The notes below the pieces were generated by a model that was not told the origin of the DNA, searched no databases, and saw only the letters and a list, made by a program, of their open reading frames with translations. This document shows positions 7,692 to 18,064 of a stretch of 20,892 nucleotides of DNA, piece by piece (position 1 is the first letter of the stretch; the number at the start of each line of letters is the position of its first letter). The translations under genes and the position numbers were made by a program. Origin of the DNA: Nemertoderma westbladi (lineage: Eukaryota > Xenacoelomorpha > Nemertodermatida > Nemertodermatidae); NCBI GenBank assembly GCA_032718475.1, contig JAUCBJ010008815.1, forward strand, positions 1 to 20,892, read 5' to 3'.

Positions 7692-10214
7692 ATGTCGTCA
7701 AGAAAGACTTACCCAAAGAGGCTGAGGAAATGTAGAGTGGACTCCTACTGCTACAACGCCAAACAACACGAAAAGAAGAAAAGTAAAGCTGGGTGCTCTA
7801 AAGATTCTGTAGCGCTTCTGTCAGATCATACATACTGTAGCACTGCATATAGACCCCCAAACGGTAATTTCGTCAATGCAGCCACAGAGAGACTTTCTGT
7901 GGCTGCACAGGATGAAGAGATCACAACAGATCTGGATCCTATGTTATGTGTCCTAGATATCTCCAGCGACAGTGATAATGTTCTTGGCCCACATGATGTC
8001 AACTTGTGGAGTGGTCTTCAGGATATAATCTTGGGAGAAGCCCAGGAAATACAGTTTGAAGTACAGCAGGATACTGAAGTTGATGCGGGGATATCAGATG
8101 CATTCCACGACGTGGATTTGCAATTCTGTCGATTTCGGGACGATGATTTATTGGGAGGTTTTCAAGATATAGATCAATGGGGTGGATTACAATATTTAGA
8201 CCTTGGGGTTGTGCGTGCTGTAGGTGAGATTGGCGAAGATGGAGAACATGATTTACGAGCATCACTAGATCCAGGTACAGATGGTAGCATATTTAATACA
8301 GGTTTCTGCTATCAACCACAGGATTGTGAGTTAGGAAGTGCACCCCAAGATCCGAGTAGTGATCCAAACTATTATCCAAGTAGCGAGAGTGAGGATTCTG
8401 CAGATGTTGAGCAGCCTACAGAGACTTATATTGAAGCCCCCAATCCAATGAAGAAAGGCAGGAAAATCAAACCATATAGCAGCAAAGAGAGGCACAACCT
8501 ACGAGAGAAGGGTCTGTCATATACCACGAAATCCGGGAAGGTCAAACCAGCTCGCAGTATGAGGCAAGTGCAATGTAAGTGTCCCCATGGATGCTCTGGG
8601 AAATGGACAGATGGAGATCGACAGCATAATTTCGACTTGTACTGGAAGGAAACAGATGAGAGGCAAGGTCGCCATAACTTTCTCAATTCCATGATTCGTG
8701 TAGGTGGAACACAGCAGAAGTCATCGAGTGTAATAACGAAACATAGATCAAGTTCTAAGAGGTATTTCTTGCTCAAAGATGGCCAAAAAGAGCAGGTTTG
8801 CAGAGCATTCTTCCTGGGAACATTGAGTGTTGGTGAAAAGGAGGTTAGGTGGATGTTGGGCCACAGAACTGAGGCTAAGCTTCCGTCTAAAGACAAACGT
8901 GGTTGAAACACTCGGGGAAAAGCTGAAACGCTCGGGGAGACAGCATCTGTTCACAAATTCATAAATAAGCTGCCAATAATGGAGCCGCACTACGTTCGAA
9001 ATAATTCCCGCCGCAAGTACCTGCCTCAGCGTTTCAAGAACCTGACCAATCTTTATCGCATTTATAAGAAAGACACGTTGCTTAAAGACAAGGTCTCAAA
9101 ATCGACATTTCGATCGATTTTTCTAAGTGACTATAACGTTGGTTTTCACCAACCCAAGAAGGATAAATGCGTTATTTGTCATCGAAAAGATACTGGTGGT
9201 GATTAGAGTGAGGAAGAATACAAAGCTCACGTGGAAGAGAAGAATGCTGTGAATAATTATTTCTTGAAATGTCAAAGTGAGTCCAAGGAGGCCGAATATA
9301 ATTACATTGTTGCTAGTTTCGACCTACAAAAGGTATTGAATACACCCCATGGTGACTCTATGTTAACTGGTTATAGTAGGAAACTGGCACAGTATAATCA
9401 GTCTGTCTACGAAAGCAATTCGAATCGTGGTATATGTTACCTTTGGGGGGAGTGGCAGGCAGGACGTGGAACCAATGAAACAGCTAGTTGTGTTTATCAG
9501 TACTTAGGAAGCATCGATCTGCCAACGAATCTGAATGTAAAGTTGTTTTGTGACAGTTGTGGGGGGCAAAATAAAAATCGGGGAGTCCTAGCCATGATTT
9601 ATCACCAACTAATCCGTTCCGATCACATTGAAACAATCGAGCTCAATTATCTCGTTCCTGGCCACACGTATATGCCAGTCGATTCGATCCACAGCACCAT
9701 TGAGAGATCTGTTTCCAACATGATGGTTTGGGCACCATCCATGTGGGCAGGGATTATCTTAGGTTCTAGACAAGATGAAGCTACTGTTCCTTACGAGGTT
9801 CAGGTGTTGGAAACTAAGAATGTTCTGAAGTGGATGGAAGCTGCAGATGACATTCTTCCTTTAATGATGGTGGATGAGGCAAATGAAAGAGTCAGGTGGT
9901 CGAAAATGCGAAGGGTGTTATTTCTTCGGGGCAGCGATACAATGGACATACAGTATACGTCGAATTCCCAGCCGGTGAAAGTCAAGTTCATACGTGGTTT
10001 TGGTCGTCGGTCTAATTTGCTAGATCTACCAAAGCGAGCCTTTGAGTTTAAGCCTTGCATATCCAGAGCCAAATATAATGACTTAATGAAGTTAGTGAAG
10101 AATGGCGTTATTCCTAAAATCTTTCATCGGGAATACTTGGCTCTCAGACCAGGTGATGAGGTTCGCGACTCTCTAGATGAAACCGACGAGGAGGAGGTCA
10201 TAGATGAGGAATGA
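7692..10214 (+). pseudogene. Transposase of the DUF7869-like transposon, broken by two nonsense codons
   Basis: One continuous frame of 840 codons plus stop is interrupted only by TGA at 8904-8906 (position 405) and TAG at 9204-9206 (position 505). There is no frameshift. The start is the ATG at 7692 (MSSRKTYPKR); the frame is open upstream to about 7611 but has no ATG there. Layout: basic N-terminus (1-40), acidic glutamine-rich stretch with repeated LQDIDL-like pieces (about 70-250), basic segment from 254, Cys cluster C295-x-C297-x3-C301 followed by W305, a second Cys pair C493-x2-C496 with H497, then the probable RNase-H-like core. Candidate acidic residues are D544 in SFDLQKVL, D621 in CDSCGGQNKN, and D664 or E671 in GHTYMPVDSIHSTIER. 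The C-terminus is acidic. These motifs match DUF7869-type transposase-like proteins as I recall them. As it stands the copy cannot make full-length protein without readthrough. Confidence 0.85.
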
Positions 10215-10787
10215 AACGGTGACTAACTGAAACATTTATCTCTCATAGACTGGAGTACAGTAGATTGTTATAGCGGAGATCCGAGTTTGGACTAATGAAT
10301 ATCAACGGTTTCTTTCTTGTTCTTTCCTCTGTACTCTACTCTACTTTATACTTTGTTGTTTTTTATTCATATCGATGTTAAATCAATACTTGAGTGACGT
10401 TGCATTGAAATCGAAAATTTTCAATAATGGCAAGACATAAAGGCTGCTGCAAGACATTTCCTGCATTTCCTGCAGTGTGATTGACAGTTCCAAACACACA
10501 CAGACATACGACATGAGAAAATTTTTTCAATATGCCAAAAACGCGCTGTATTTTCCACTCTTTAATACATATATACAGTGCAGCGAAATGTTAGGGCGTT
10601 TTGAATTGACACACATCTGCCAAAGTTGGTTTTTTCAAAACGCCCTAACTAATATTTTTTAAAATTTCCATTCCAAATGTCCATTTCGGACAGATTTTAA
10701 TAGCAAAATCAAATTCCTTGTATTCCTTTTGCCTAAAAATCGCATTTTCAGCGCCTTACAAGGATCCATGAATTTATAGTAAAAAAA
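10215..10787 (+). other. Transposon 3' non-coding region with subterminal motifs
   Basis: This joins the transposase stop to the right terminal repeat. AACGCCCTAACT occurs at 10639-10650 and its reverse complement GTTAGGGCGTTT at 10590-10601, forming a head-to-head pair. AAAATCGCATTTTCA (from 10737) repeats a left-end sequence near 7378. The ORF at 10477-10662 is not supported as a gene. Confidence 0.7.
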
Positions 10788-10844
10788 GTCGATTTTCTCA
10801 AAACATGATTTTTTGAGTTAGGGCCTTATGTTTTAATAGGGACG
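10788..10844 (-). repeat. Right terminal inverted repeat, 57 bp
   Basis: It is the reverse complement of 7291-7347 with one mismatch, ends TTTTAATAGGGACG, and contains GAGTTAGGGC, the inverted form of the subterminal motif. Confidence 0.95.
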
Positions 10845-13800
10845 AAATACCAATGCTACAGGACCAGATTCCAATGCTACAGGACCAGATACCAATGCTA
10901 CAGGACCAGATTCCAATGCTATAGGACCAGATTCCAAACTATAGGACCAGATACCAATGCTACAGAACCAGATTCCAATGCTATAGGACCAGATACCAAT
11001 GCTACAGGACCAGATTCCAATGCTATAGGACCAGATTCCAATCAATAGGACCAGATTCCAATGCCATAGGACCAGATTCCAATGCTATAGGACCAGATAC
11101 CAGTGCTACAGGACCAGATTCCAATGCTATAGGACCAGATTCCAATGCTATAGGACCAGATTCCAATCTATAGGACCAGATTCCAATGCTATAGGACCAG
11201 ATTCCAATGCTATAGGACCAGATTCCAATGCTATAGGACCGGATTCCAATGCTATAGGACCAGATACCAATGCTATAGGACCAGATTCCAATGCTACAGG
11301 ACCAGATTCCAATGCTATAGGACCAAATACCAATGCTACAGGACCAGATTCCAATGCTACAGGACCAGATACCAATGCTACAGGACCAGATTCCAATGCT
11401 ATAGGACCAGATTCCAAACTATAGGACCAGATACCAATGCTACAGAACCAGATTCCAATGCTATAGGACCAGATACCAATGCTACAGGACCAGATTCCAA
11501 TGCTATAGGACCAGATACCAGTGCTACAGGACCAGATTCCAATGCTATAGGACCAGATTCCAATGCTATAGGACCAGATTACAATGCTATAGGACCAGAT
11601 TCCAATGCTATAGGACCAGATTACAATGCTATAGGACCAGATACCAATGCTACAGGACCAGATTCCAATGCTATAGGACCAGATTCCAATGCTACAGGAC
11701 CAGATTCCAATGCTATAGGACCAGATACCAATGCTACAGGACCAGATTCCAATGCTATAGGACCAGATTCTAATCAATAGGACCAGATTCCAATGCTATA
11801 GGACCAGATTCCAATGCTATAGGACCAGATACCAGTGCTACAGGACCAGATTCCAATGCTATAGGACCAGATTCCAATGCTATAGGACCAGATACCAGTG
11901 CTACAGGACCATATTCCAATGCTATAGGACCAAATTCCAATGCTATAGGACCAGATTCCAATGCTATAGGACCAGATTCCAATGCTATAGGACCAGATTA
12001 CAATGCTATAGGACCAGATACCAATGCTGCAGGACCAGATTCCAATGCTATAGGACCAGATTCCAATGCTACAGGACCAGATTCAAATGCTATAGGACCA
12101 GATACCAATGCTACAGGACCAGATTCCAATGCTATAGGACCAGATTCCAATCAATAGGACCAGATTCCAATGCTATAGGACCAGATTCCAATGCTATAGG
12201 ACCAGATTCCAATGCTATAGGACCAGATACCAATGCTAACGGACCAGATTCCAATGCTACAGGACCAGATTCCAATGCTATAGGACCAGATACCAATGCT
12301 ACAGGACCAGATTCCAATGCTAAAGGACCAGATACCAATGCTACAGGACCAGATTCCAATGCTATAGGACCAGATTCCAATGCTACAGGACCATATTCCA
12401 ATGCTATAGGACCAGATACCAATGCTACAGGACCAGATTCCAATGCTACAGGACCAGATACCAATGCTACAGGACCAGATTCCAATGCTATAGGACCAGA
12501 TTCCAAACTATAGGACCAGATACCAATGCTACAGAACCAGATTCCAATGCTATAGGACCAGATTCCAATGCTATAGGACCAGATTCCAATCTATAGGACC
12601 AGATTCCACTCTATAGGACCAGATTCAAATGCTATAGGACCAGATACCAGTGCTACAGGGCCAGATTCCAATGCTATAGGACCAGATTACAATGCTATAG
12701 GACCAGATTCCAATGCTATAGGACCAGATTCCAATGCTATAGGACCAGATTCCAATGCTGTAGGATCAGATTCCAATGCTATAGGACCAGATTCCAATCT
12801 ATAGGACCAGATTCCAATGCTATATGACCAGATTCTAATGCTATAGGACCAGATTCCAATGCTATAGGACCAGATTCCAATGCTATAGGACCAGATTCCA
12901 ATGCAATATGACCAGATTCCAATGCTATAGGACCAGATTCCAATGCTATAGGACCAGATTCCAATGCTTTAGGACCAGATTCCAATGACATAGGACCAGA
13001 TTCCAATGCTATAGGACCAGATTCCAATTTATAGGACCAGATTCCAATGCTATAGGACCAGATTCCAATGCTATAGGACCAGATTCCAATGCTATAGGAC
13101 CAGATTCCAATGCTATAGGACCAGATTACAATGCTATAGGACCAGATTCCAAGCTATAGGACCAGATACCAATGCTACAGGACCAGATTCCAATGCTATA
13201 GGACCAGATTCCAATGCTATAGGACCAGATTCCAATGCTATAGGACCAGATTCCAATGCTATAGGACCAGATTCCAATGATATAGGACCAGATTCCAATG
13301 CTATATGACCAGATTCCAATGCTATAGGACCAGATTCCAATCTATAGGACCAGATTCCAATGCTATAGGACCTGATTCCAATGCTATAGGACCAGATTCC
13401 AATGCTATAGGACCAGATTCAAATGCTATAGGACCAGATTCCAATGATATAGGACCAGATTCCAATGCTATAGGACCAGATTCCAATGCTATAGGACCAG
13501 ATTCCAATGCTATAGGACCACATTCCAAGCTATAGGACCAGATACCAATGCTACAGGACCAGATACCAATGCTACAGGACCAGATTCCAATGCTATAGGA
13601 CCAGATTCCAATGCTATAGGACCAGATTCATTCCAATCTATATGACCAGATTCCAATGCTATAGGACCAGATTCCAATGCTATAGGACCAGATACCAGTG
13701 CTACAGGACCAGATTCCAATGCTATAGGACCAGATTCCAATGCTATAGGACCAGATTCCAATGCTATAGGACCAGATTCCAATGCTATAGGACCAGATTA

Positions 13801-15067
13801 CAATGCTATAGGACCAGATACCAATGCTACAGGACCAGATTCCAATGCTATAGGACCAGATTCCAATGCTACAGGACCAGATTCCAATGCTATAGGACCA
13901 GATACCAATGCTACAGGACCAGATTCCAATGCTATAGGACCAGATTCCAATGCTATAGGACCAGATTCCAATGCTATAGGACCAGATTCCAATGCTATAG
14001 GACCAGATACCAATGCTATAGGGCCAGATACCAATGCTATAGGACCAGATACCAATGCTATAGGACCAGATACCAATGCTATAGGACCAGATACCAATGC
14101 TATAGGACCAGATACCAATGCTATAGGACCAGATACCAATGCTATAGGACCAGATACCAATGCTATAGGACCAGATACCAATGCTATAGGACCAGATACT
14201 AATGCTACAGGACCAGATTCCAATGCTATAGGACCAGATTCCAATGCTATAGGACCAGATTCCAATCTATAGGACCAGATTCCAATTCTATAGGACCAGA
14301 TTCCAATGATATAGGACCAGATTCCAATGCTATATGACCAGATTCCAATGCTATAGGACCAGATTCCAATCTATAGGACCAGATTCCAATGCTATAGGAC
14401 CAGATTCCAATGCTATAGGACCAGATTCCAATGCTATAGGACCAGATTCCAATGCTATATGACCAGATTCCAATGATATAGGACCAGATTCCAATGCTAT
14501 AGGACCAGATTCCAATGCTATAGGACCAGATTCCAATGCTATAGGACCAGATTCCAAGCTATAGGACCAGATACCAATGCTACAGAACCAGATACCAATG
14601 CTACAGGACCAGATTCCAATGCTATAGGACCAGATTCCAATGCTATAGGACCAGATTCCAATCTATAGAACCAGATTCAAATGCTATAGGACCAGATTCC
14701 AATGCTATATGACCAGATACCAGTGCTACAGGACCAGATTCCAATGCTATAGGACCAGATTCCAATGCTATAGGACCAGATTCCAATGCTATAGGACCAG
14801 ATTACAATGCTATAGGACCAGATACCAATGCTACAGGACCAGATTCCAATGCTATAGGACCAGATACCAATGCTATAGGACCAGATACCAATGCTATAGG
14901 ACCAGATACCAGTGCTATAGGACCAGATTCCAATGCTATAGGACCAGATACCAGTGCTATAGGACCAGATTCCAATGCTATAGGACCAGATTCCAATGCT
15001 ATAGGACCAGATACCAATGCTATAGGACCAGATACCAATGCTATAGGACCAGATACCAGTGCTATAG
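10845..15067 (+). repeat. 21-bp minisatellite, right part (downstream of the transposon)
   Basis: It is the same array as 6110-7290, resuming with AAAT, the right target duplication (10845-10848). About 200 units of GGACCAGATTCCAATGCT plus ATA/ACA run to 15067, where the sequence passes into unique DNA (GACGTTTCACC). Longer duplications are visible: the rare CCAATCAATAGG junction recurs at 11038, as CTAATCAATAGG at 11770, and at 12147; 10845-11036 repeats at +480 bp. From about 14002 to 14208 some ten consecutive units are the GATACC form, a local amplification. All apparent ORFs here, on either strand, are products of the 21-bp period. Confidence 0.97.
11163..11516 (+). repeat. Satellite duplicate holding the empty target site of the transposon
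   Basis: 11163-11328 matches the transposon's left flank 7125-7290 with one difference (G at 11241). 11325-11516 matches its right flank 10845-11036 without a difference. The junction reads GGACCAAATACC with a single AAAT. The duplication therefore predates the insertion, or the two sites exchanged sequence beforehand. Confidence 0.92.
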
Positions 15068-15172
15068 ACGTTTCACCTTCAAGGGAAAAGTTTGTTTTTT
15101 ATTTATATAATTATAGTTTTGTTTTGACCTCAGGCCAATATTATTTATTTATTAATATTTATTATATCACCC

Positions 15173-15240
15173 ACCATAAAAACACAAACAATGCAAATTA
15201 TAATATGCTACTATAATATTTTGTTGTTGGTGTTTATGGT
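15173..15240. repeat. Imperfect 68-bp hairpin
   Basis: The left arm begins ACCATAAAAACACAAACAA and the right arm ends TTGTTGGTGTTTATGGT. The inner parts (ATTATAATATG and CTATAATATT) also pair, leaving a tiny loop. The fold has several mismatches. It may be a decayed palindromic element; a small-RNA hairpin is possible but unsupported. Confidence 0.5.
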
Positions 15241-15430
15241 ATACTGTCAATTAATTATGACCCAGACAATCAACCCTATATCCTACCCACATAATAATAT
15301 AGATTGAGATTTTATTGACTTCTTGCAGCGAACAACTTATAAACGAGCACAGTATATCGAATATTACATAATGTAAAATAGCGATAAATTTTAATTAAGA
15401 ACGATTTACTACAAAATAGTCCAAATGCTT

Positions 15431-15551
15431 ATTAACAAGGACAGCTAATTCCGACCCACTAAAATATCCATGAAACTTAATTGGGCCGCAATTGTCGGTG
15501 TTGGATTTTCCGGGTCGCAAATGTTCGGATCGGAATTGTCCGCTTATTAAT
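15431..15551. mobile_element. Possible small inverted-repeat element (~120 bp)
   Basis: The left end ATTAACAAGGACAGCTAATT then CCGACCC resembles the reverse complement of the right end, which reads GGATCGGAATTGTCC then GCTTATTAAT. The arms are imperfect with small gaps. Internally GCAATTGTCGG repeats the same theme. No clear target duplication was found, so it may be a degraded MITE or only a palindrome-rich patch. Confidence 0.3.
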
Positions 15552-15632
15552 TATTATCCCATCGTATGGTTTTTTTTATATTCATTCTTACATTCTCATG
15601 TAATCTTACATATTTCATACTTTCTTGTTTAG

Positions 15633-15866
15633 GAATGTGAATAATACGAGGAAGATTAAACAACTGCTGAAATCCAAGCTGTTTGGTCAGCGAATTAATC
15701 TGTACGTCTCTGCGAAGCCTTCAGAGAAGAGATAAACGGAAAGTGGATTCCGAGAAATAATACCAAAATTGCATCTGTCCGTCGTCTATTTCCCGAAAAA
15801 ACTGACAAACAAATATACCAACGACTCAACGTTCTCAAACTAAAGATGAAACATGCCAAACCTTAA
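15633..15866 (+). pseudogene. Coding-like remnant, unidentified, with candidate splice acceptor and frameshift
   Basis: After a pyrimidine-rich tract ending TTTAG (15632), one frame is open from 15634 to the TAA at 15733-15735 and reads like protein (NVNNTRKIKQLLKSKLFGQR). A second frame, open from 15699, runs to the TAA at 15864-15866 with a basic, coding-like peptide including KWIPRNNTKIASVRRLFPEK. Joining them needs a frameshift near 15700-15735. This is what a broken last exon or the tail of a decayed transposase would look like. I do not recognise the family, and no upstream exon is visible within the window. Confidence 0.3.
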
Positions 15867-16056
15867 CAAACAAACCGAACGTTATATCATATCTGTCGGC
15901 CTAGTTAAATTCATAGTTAAATGAAGTGGGGGTTCTATAACTCACAAGAGCTAATCCTGAACAATGTTGTTGGCAAGCCTCATATTTGGACCCAATTTTA
16001 TTGCAAAAATTTATAATATTTCTGCATTTAGTAGCTGAAACCTGAAATGGTTGCCC
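15867..16056. other. Short AT-rich spacer
   Basis: No feature is seen between the coding-like remnant and the MITE-like element that begins at 16057. Confidence 0.5.
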
Positions 16057-16267
16057 ATGTGAAGAATACCAGGTTTTCACTTTTCGGTTGAAATTATATT
16101 GTAATTATATATTTGAAGAATTTGTATTTTTTTTAAATCCTTATTAAGTGTTTTTTGCACTCATTTCAGTCTTATAACCTGTACAGATACTAAGTCGTTT
16201 ATTGTTTTGGTTAGATTCAGCCCTTCTGTAACCTGTATTTTTAGTGAAAACCTGGTATTCTTCACAT
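16057..16267. mobile_element. MITE-like element with perfect 25-bp terminal inverted repeats
   Basis: The left end (16057-16081) begins ATGTGAAGAATACCAGGTTT and is exactly complementary to the right end (16243-16267). The similarity may extend a few bases outward (GTTGCCC against GTTTACCCCA). The element is 211 bp and non-coding. Its interior (16175-16235) contains TAACCTG, CGTTTATTGTTTTGGTTAGA and CTGTAACCTG in the same order as the MITE-like element at 1287-1553 and the ~68-bp arrays, although its termini differ. No clean target duplication was identified. Confidence 0.65.
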
Positions 16268-16387
16268 TGGGGTAAACTGGAAAGTGAAATATAACAGCAG
16301 AAAGTCGGATATATTTTACAATGGCTGAAATTGGTCATCAAGTTGTGAATGAATTATCAGTTTGGTGTCCAAATAAGATGTACACAC

Positions 16388-16797
16388 TAGTGTTTAAACG
16401 GAACCCGATCCCGAAAAATCGGGATCCCGGCGAAAAGTGTTATCCCGGTCCCGATCCCAACTTTTATGGAACGGGATCCCGAAGTATAAATAGTGAAGTA
16501 AAATTGTTGAATATTATATGAATATTGAACCAGAACAAAATATTATTTTTGTAACGAATTTGTATTTCGTCATAGTAAACCATCCAGTAATCAACTATAA
16601 ATCAATTTTACTATAACTTTATATTACTAATATTTGAGTAAAAACCCATTTCGTACAAACAACTCCAGCTATACTGAAAACTTTGAAGAAAATTGAATTC
16701 AAATTGCAATCCCGATCCCGAAAATTGGGATCCCGAGGGTGGTAATCCCGGTTCTGATCCCGGAAATCCCGAAAAGTCTGATCCCGTTTAAACACTA
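16388..16797. mobile_element. hAT-like MITE, 410 bp
   Basis: The ends are TAGTGTTTAAACGG (16388-16401) and its inverted copy CCGTTTAAACACTA (16784-16797). The flanking 8-mers GTACACAC (16380-16387) and GAACACAC (16798-16805) agree at 7 of 8 positions, as expected for an aged 8-bp target duplication of the hAT superfamily. Both ends are packed with GATCCCG and CGGGATC blocks that form nested hairpins (for example 16407-16426). The centre is AT-rich and has no transposase, so it would depend on a partner element. The ORFs overlapping it on both strands are incidental. Confidence 0.75.
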
Positions 16798-16805
16798 GAA
16801 CACAC

Positions 16806-18064
16806 ATAATTTTATTTTTCCTTGAAGGAGGGTAAAAAATAAAAATAAAAAGTGAATACTTTTTTCAAATTATATGCAAATAATATATTTTTTTAAAATA
16901 TTATTGACAATTTTTTTCATTTTAGAAGTTTTATCTGTACACATTTATTTGTAATCATATGCACTCACTATGTATGCTAAAAAAAACAAATTTTTTGCAA
17001 GTTGTTGTTTTGAAAACAATGGGTGTAAAAAGGTTTATTTCATGACATATTTCCAACAATAACGTTTGTCTAAGAAAACGCGCTAACTATTTTTTCAAGT
17101 CTCTGATTTAATTTCTGAATTCACTTTCTATGTGTGAATGAGTCTAACAGCCAGAACTCGAGAAGTGTCAATAATATCTCACCAAGCTGTCTTCAGATTT
17201 GAAATCAATTATCTTATATAAAAATATGATCTAGAAATGATTAAAAACAAATAATTCCAAGTTATTTAGTTTAGTTTTTCAGAGTTATAGAACCATCCCC
17301 GAAATATTTGATTCTTGGAATCTAATCGTCTTTGTATTTTAATCATATAGTTTAGTTAGGCCTATCTTCTTAATAATTCAATTCTTTGTGCTTTGTTATT
17401 CTAATTCTTTTAAATTTAATAATAATTCAAATTAGTTTTTAGACAATTTATTTGCATTTATCATTGCTCGCCCCGCCCCCTTTAGGGGGACTTAGTATTA
17501 GATTATGACTGACCGGCATCAGTGTCAGTAATTCGATAACGGGTATTTCGTCGGATAATAATTTGGATAATGGGCGTAACGGGCGTTATGGATCTAGGCA
17601 TTCTAGGGTGTTTCGTCCCGCAATATTTAAATGGCTGTAAAAATGGGCCTGTAATTGAAAAATGAAGTTGTTTATTAATTATTTGAAAGATAAACAGATG
17701 TTATAAGTCCTTAATAATAGTTAGTTAAGAATTAAAATAATACAGTATTAGGTCGTGGCAATGACCACTTTACACATCGAAACATTAACAATACAAGTTG
17801 TCTAATAATAAGCATGATCGATAAATTATTTCTGCTTATTTTTACACGTTAAGTATCATAAATGTACGAATAATCGAATTTGTGATATATTTCTGACTCA
17901 CAAAATTTATGTAAAATCAATCAAAAAATTTCTTAATTTCAATAATATCCGGCCTCTGTCACAATAGCCACATGGCCATATAGGCGTTACGCACTACCGC
18001 CACAATTTACACTATATGGCCCCGATATAAATCAAATTTCACACAAAGGCCACATCTGTATATC
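16806..18064. other. AT-rich non-coding spacer
   Basis: No gene is seen. A GC-rich patch with CGCCCCGCCCCC lies around 17469-17480, and repeated CGGGTATTTCGTC and GGGTGTTTCGTCC pieces lie at about 17539-17615. TAGGCCTA occurs at 17357. A palindromic patch around GGCCATATAGGC and ACTATATGGCCC is at 17970-18025, next to the LINE fragment. Confidence 0.5.

Larger units (their letters stand above)
7291..10844 (+). mobile_element. Complete DNA transposon, 3,554 bp, DUF7869/Sola-like
   Basis: The element begins CGTCCC and ends GGGACG. It has 57-bp terminal inverted repeats with one mismatch and is flanked by AAAT duplications. It carries one long transposase frame (7692-10214) on the plus strand, with about 400 bp of non-coding sequence before it and 630 bp after. 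Subterminal copies of CGCCCTAACT lie in both ends. It sits inside the 21-bp minisatellite, and both flanks match a neighbouring copy of the satellite without the insertion: 7125-7290 equals 11163-11328 at 165 of 166 positions, and 10845-11036 equals 11325-11516. A 4-bp duplication with a cut-and-paste transposase fits the Sola superfamily as I remember it, but the protein is better described as resembling DUF7869-type proteins. The superfamily name is inference. Confidence 0.93.
15068..15632. other. AT-rich spacer with a hairpin and a small inverted-repeat element
   Basis: There is no gene. It contains the hairpin at 15173-15240 and the inverted-repeat element at 15431-15551, both listed separately. 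A pyrimidine tract followed by TTTAG at the right edge (about 15621-15632) resembles a splice acceptor. Confidence 0.5.

Noticed and set aside
7999-10072. Minus-strand ORFs within the transposon (7999-8265, 8426-8911, 8748-8990, 9800-10072)
   Set aside because: They are antisense shadows of the conserved plus-strand transposase frame and have no recognisable domains.
6110-15067. CRISPR-like array
   Set aside because: The units are contiguous without unique spacers, and the context is eukaryotic.
6110-15067. Array of about 250 CCAAT boxes as NF-Y sites
   Set aside because: Each unit does contain CCAAT, but the flanks (TT before, GC after) fit the NF-Y consensus poorly, so the phased CCAAT is more simply a by-product of the repeat.
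6317-15110. Many repetitive ORFs (LESGPIA, GIWSYSI, TRFQCYR types) across the 21-bp array
   Set aside because: A 21-bp period gives seven-residue repeats in all frames. 20-bp and 18-bp units break every frame, and reading runs on both strands, so a repetitive protein gene is not supported.
16144-16807. ORFs over the two MITE-like elements (16144-16341 minus, 16321-16521 plus, 16619-16807 minus)
   Set aside because: They cross element boundaries and hairpin ends, with no family resemblance.
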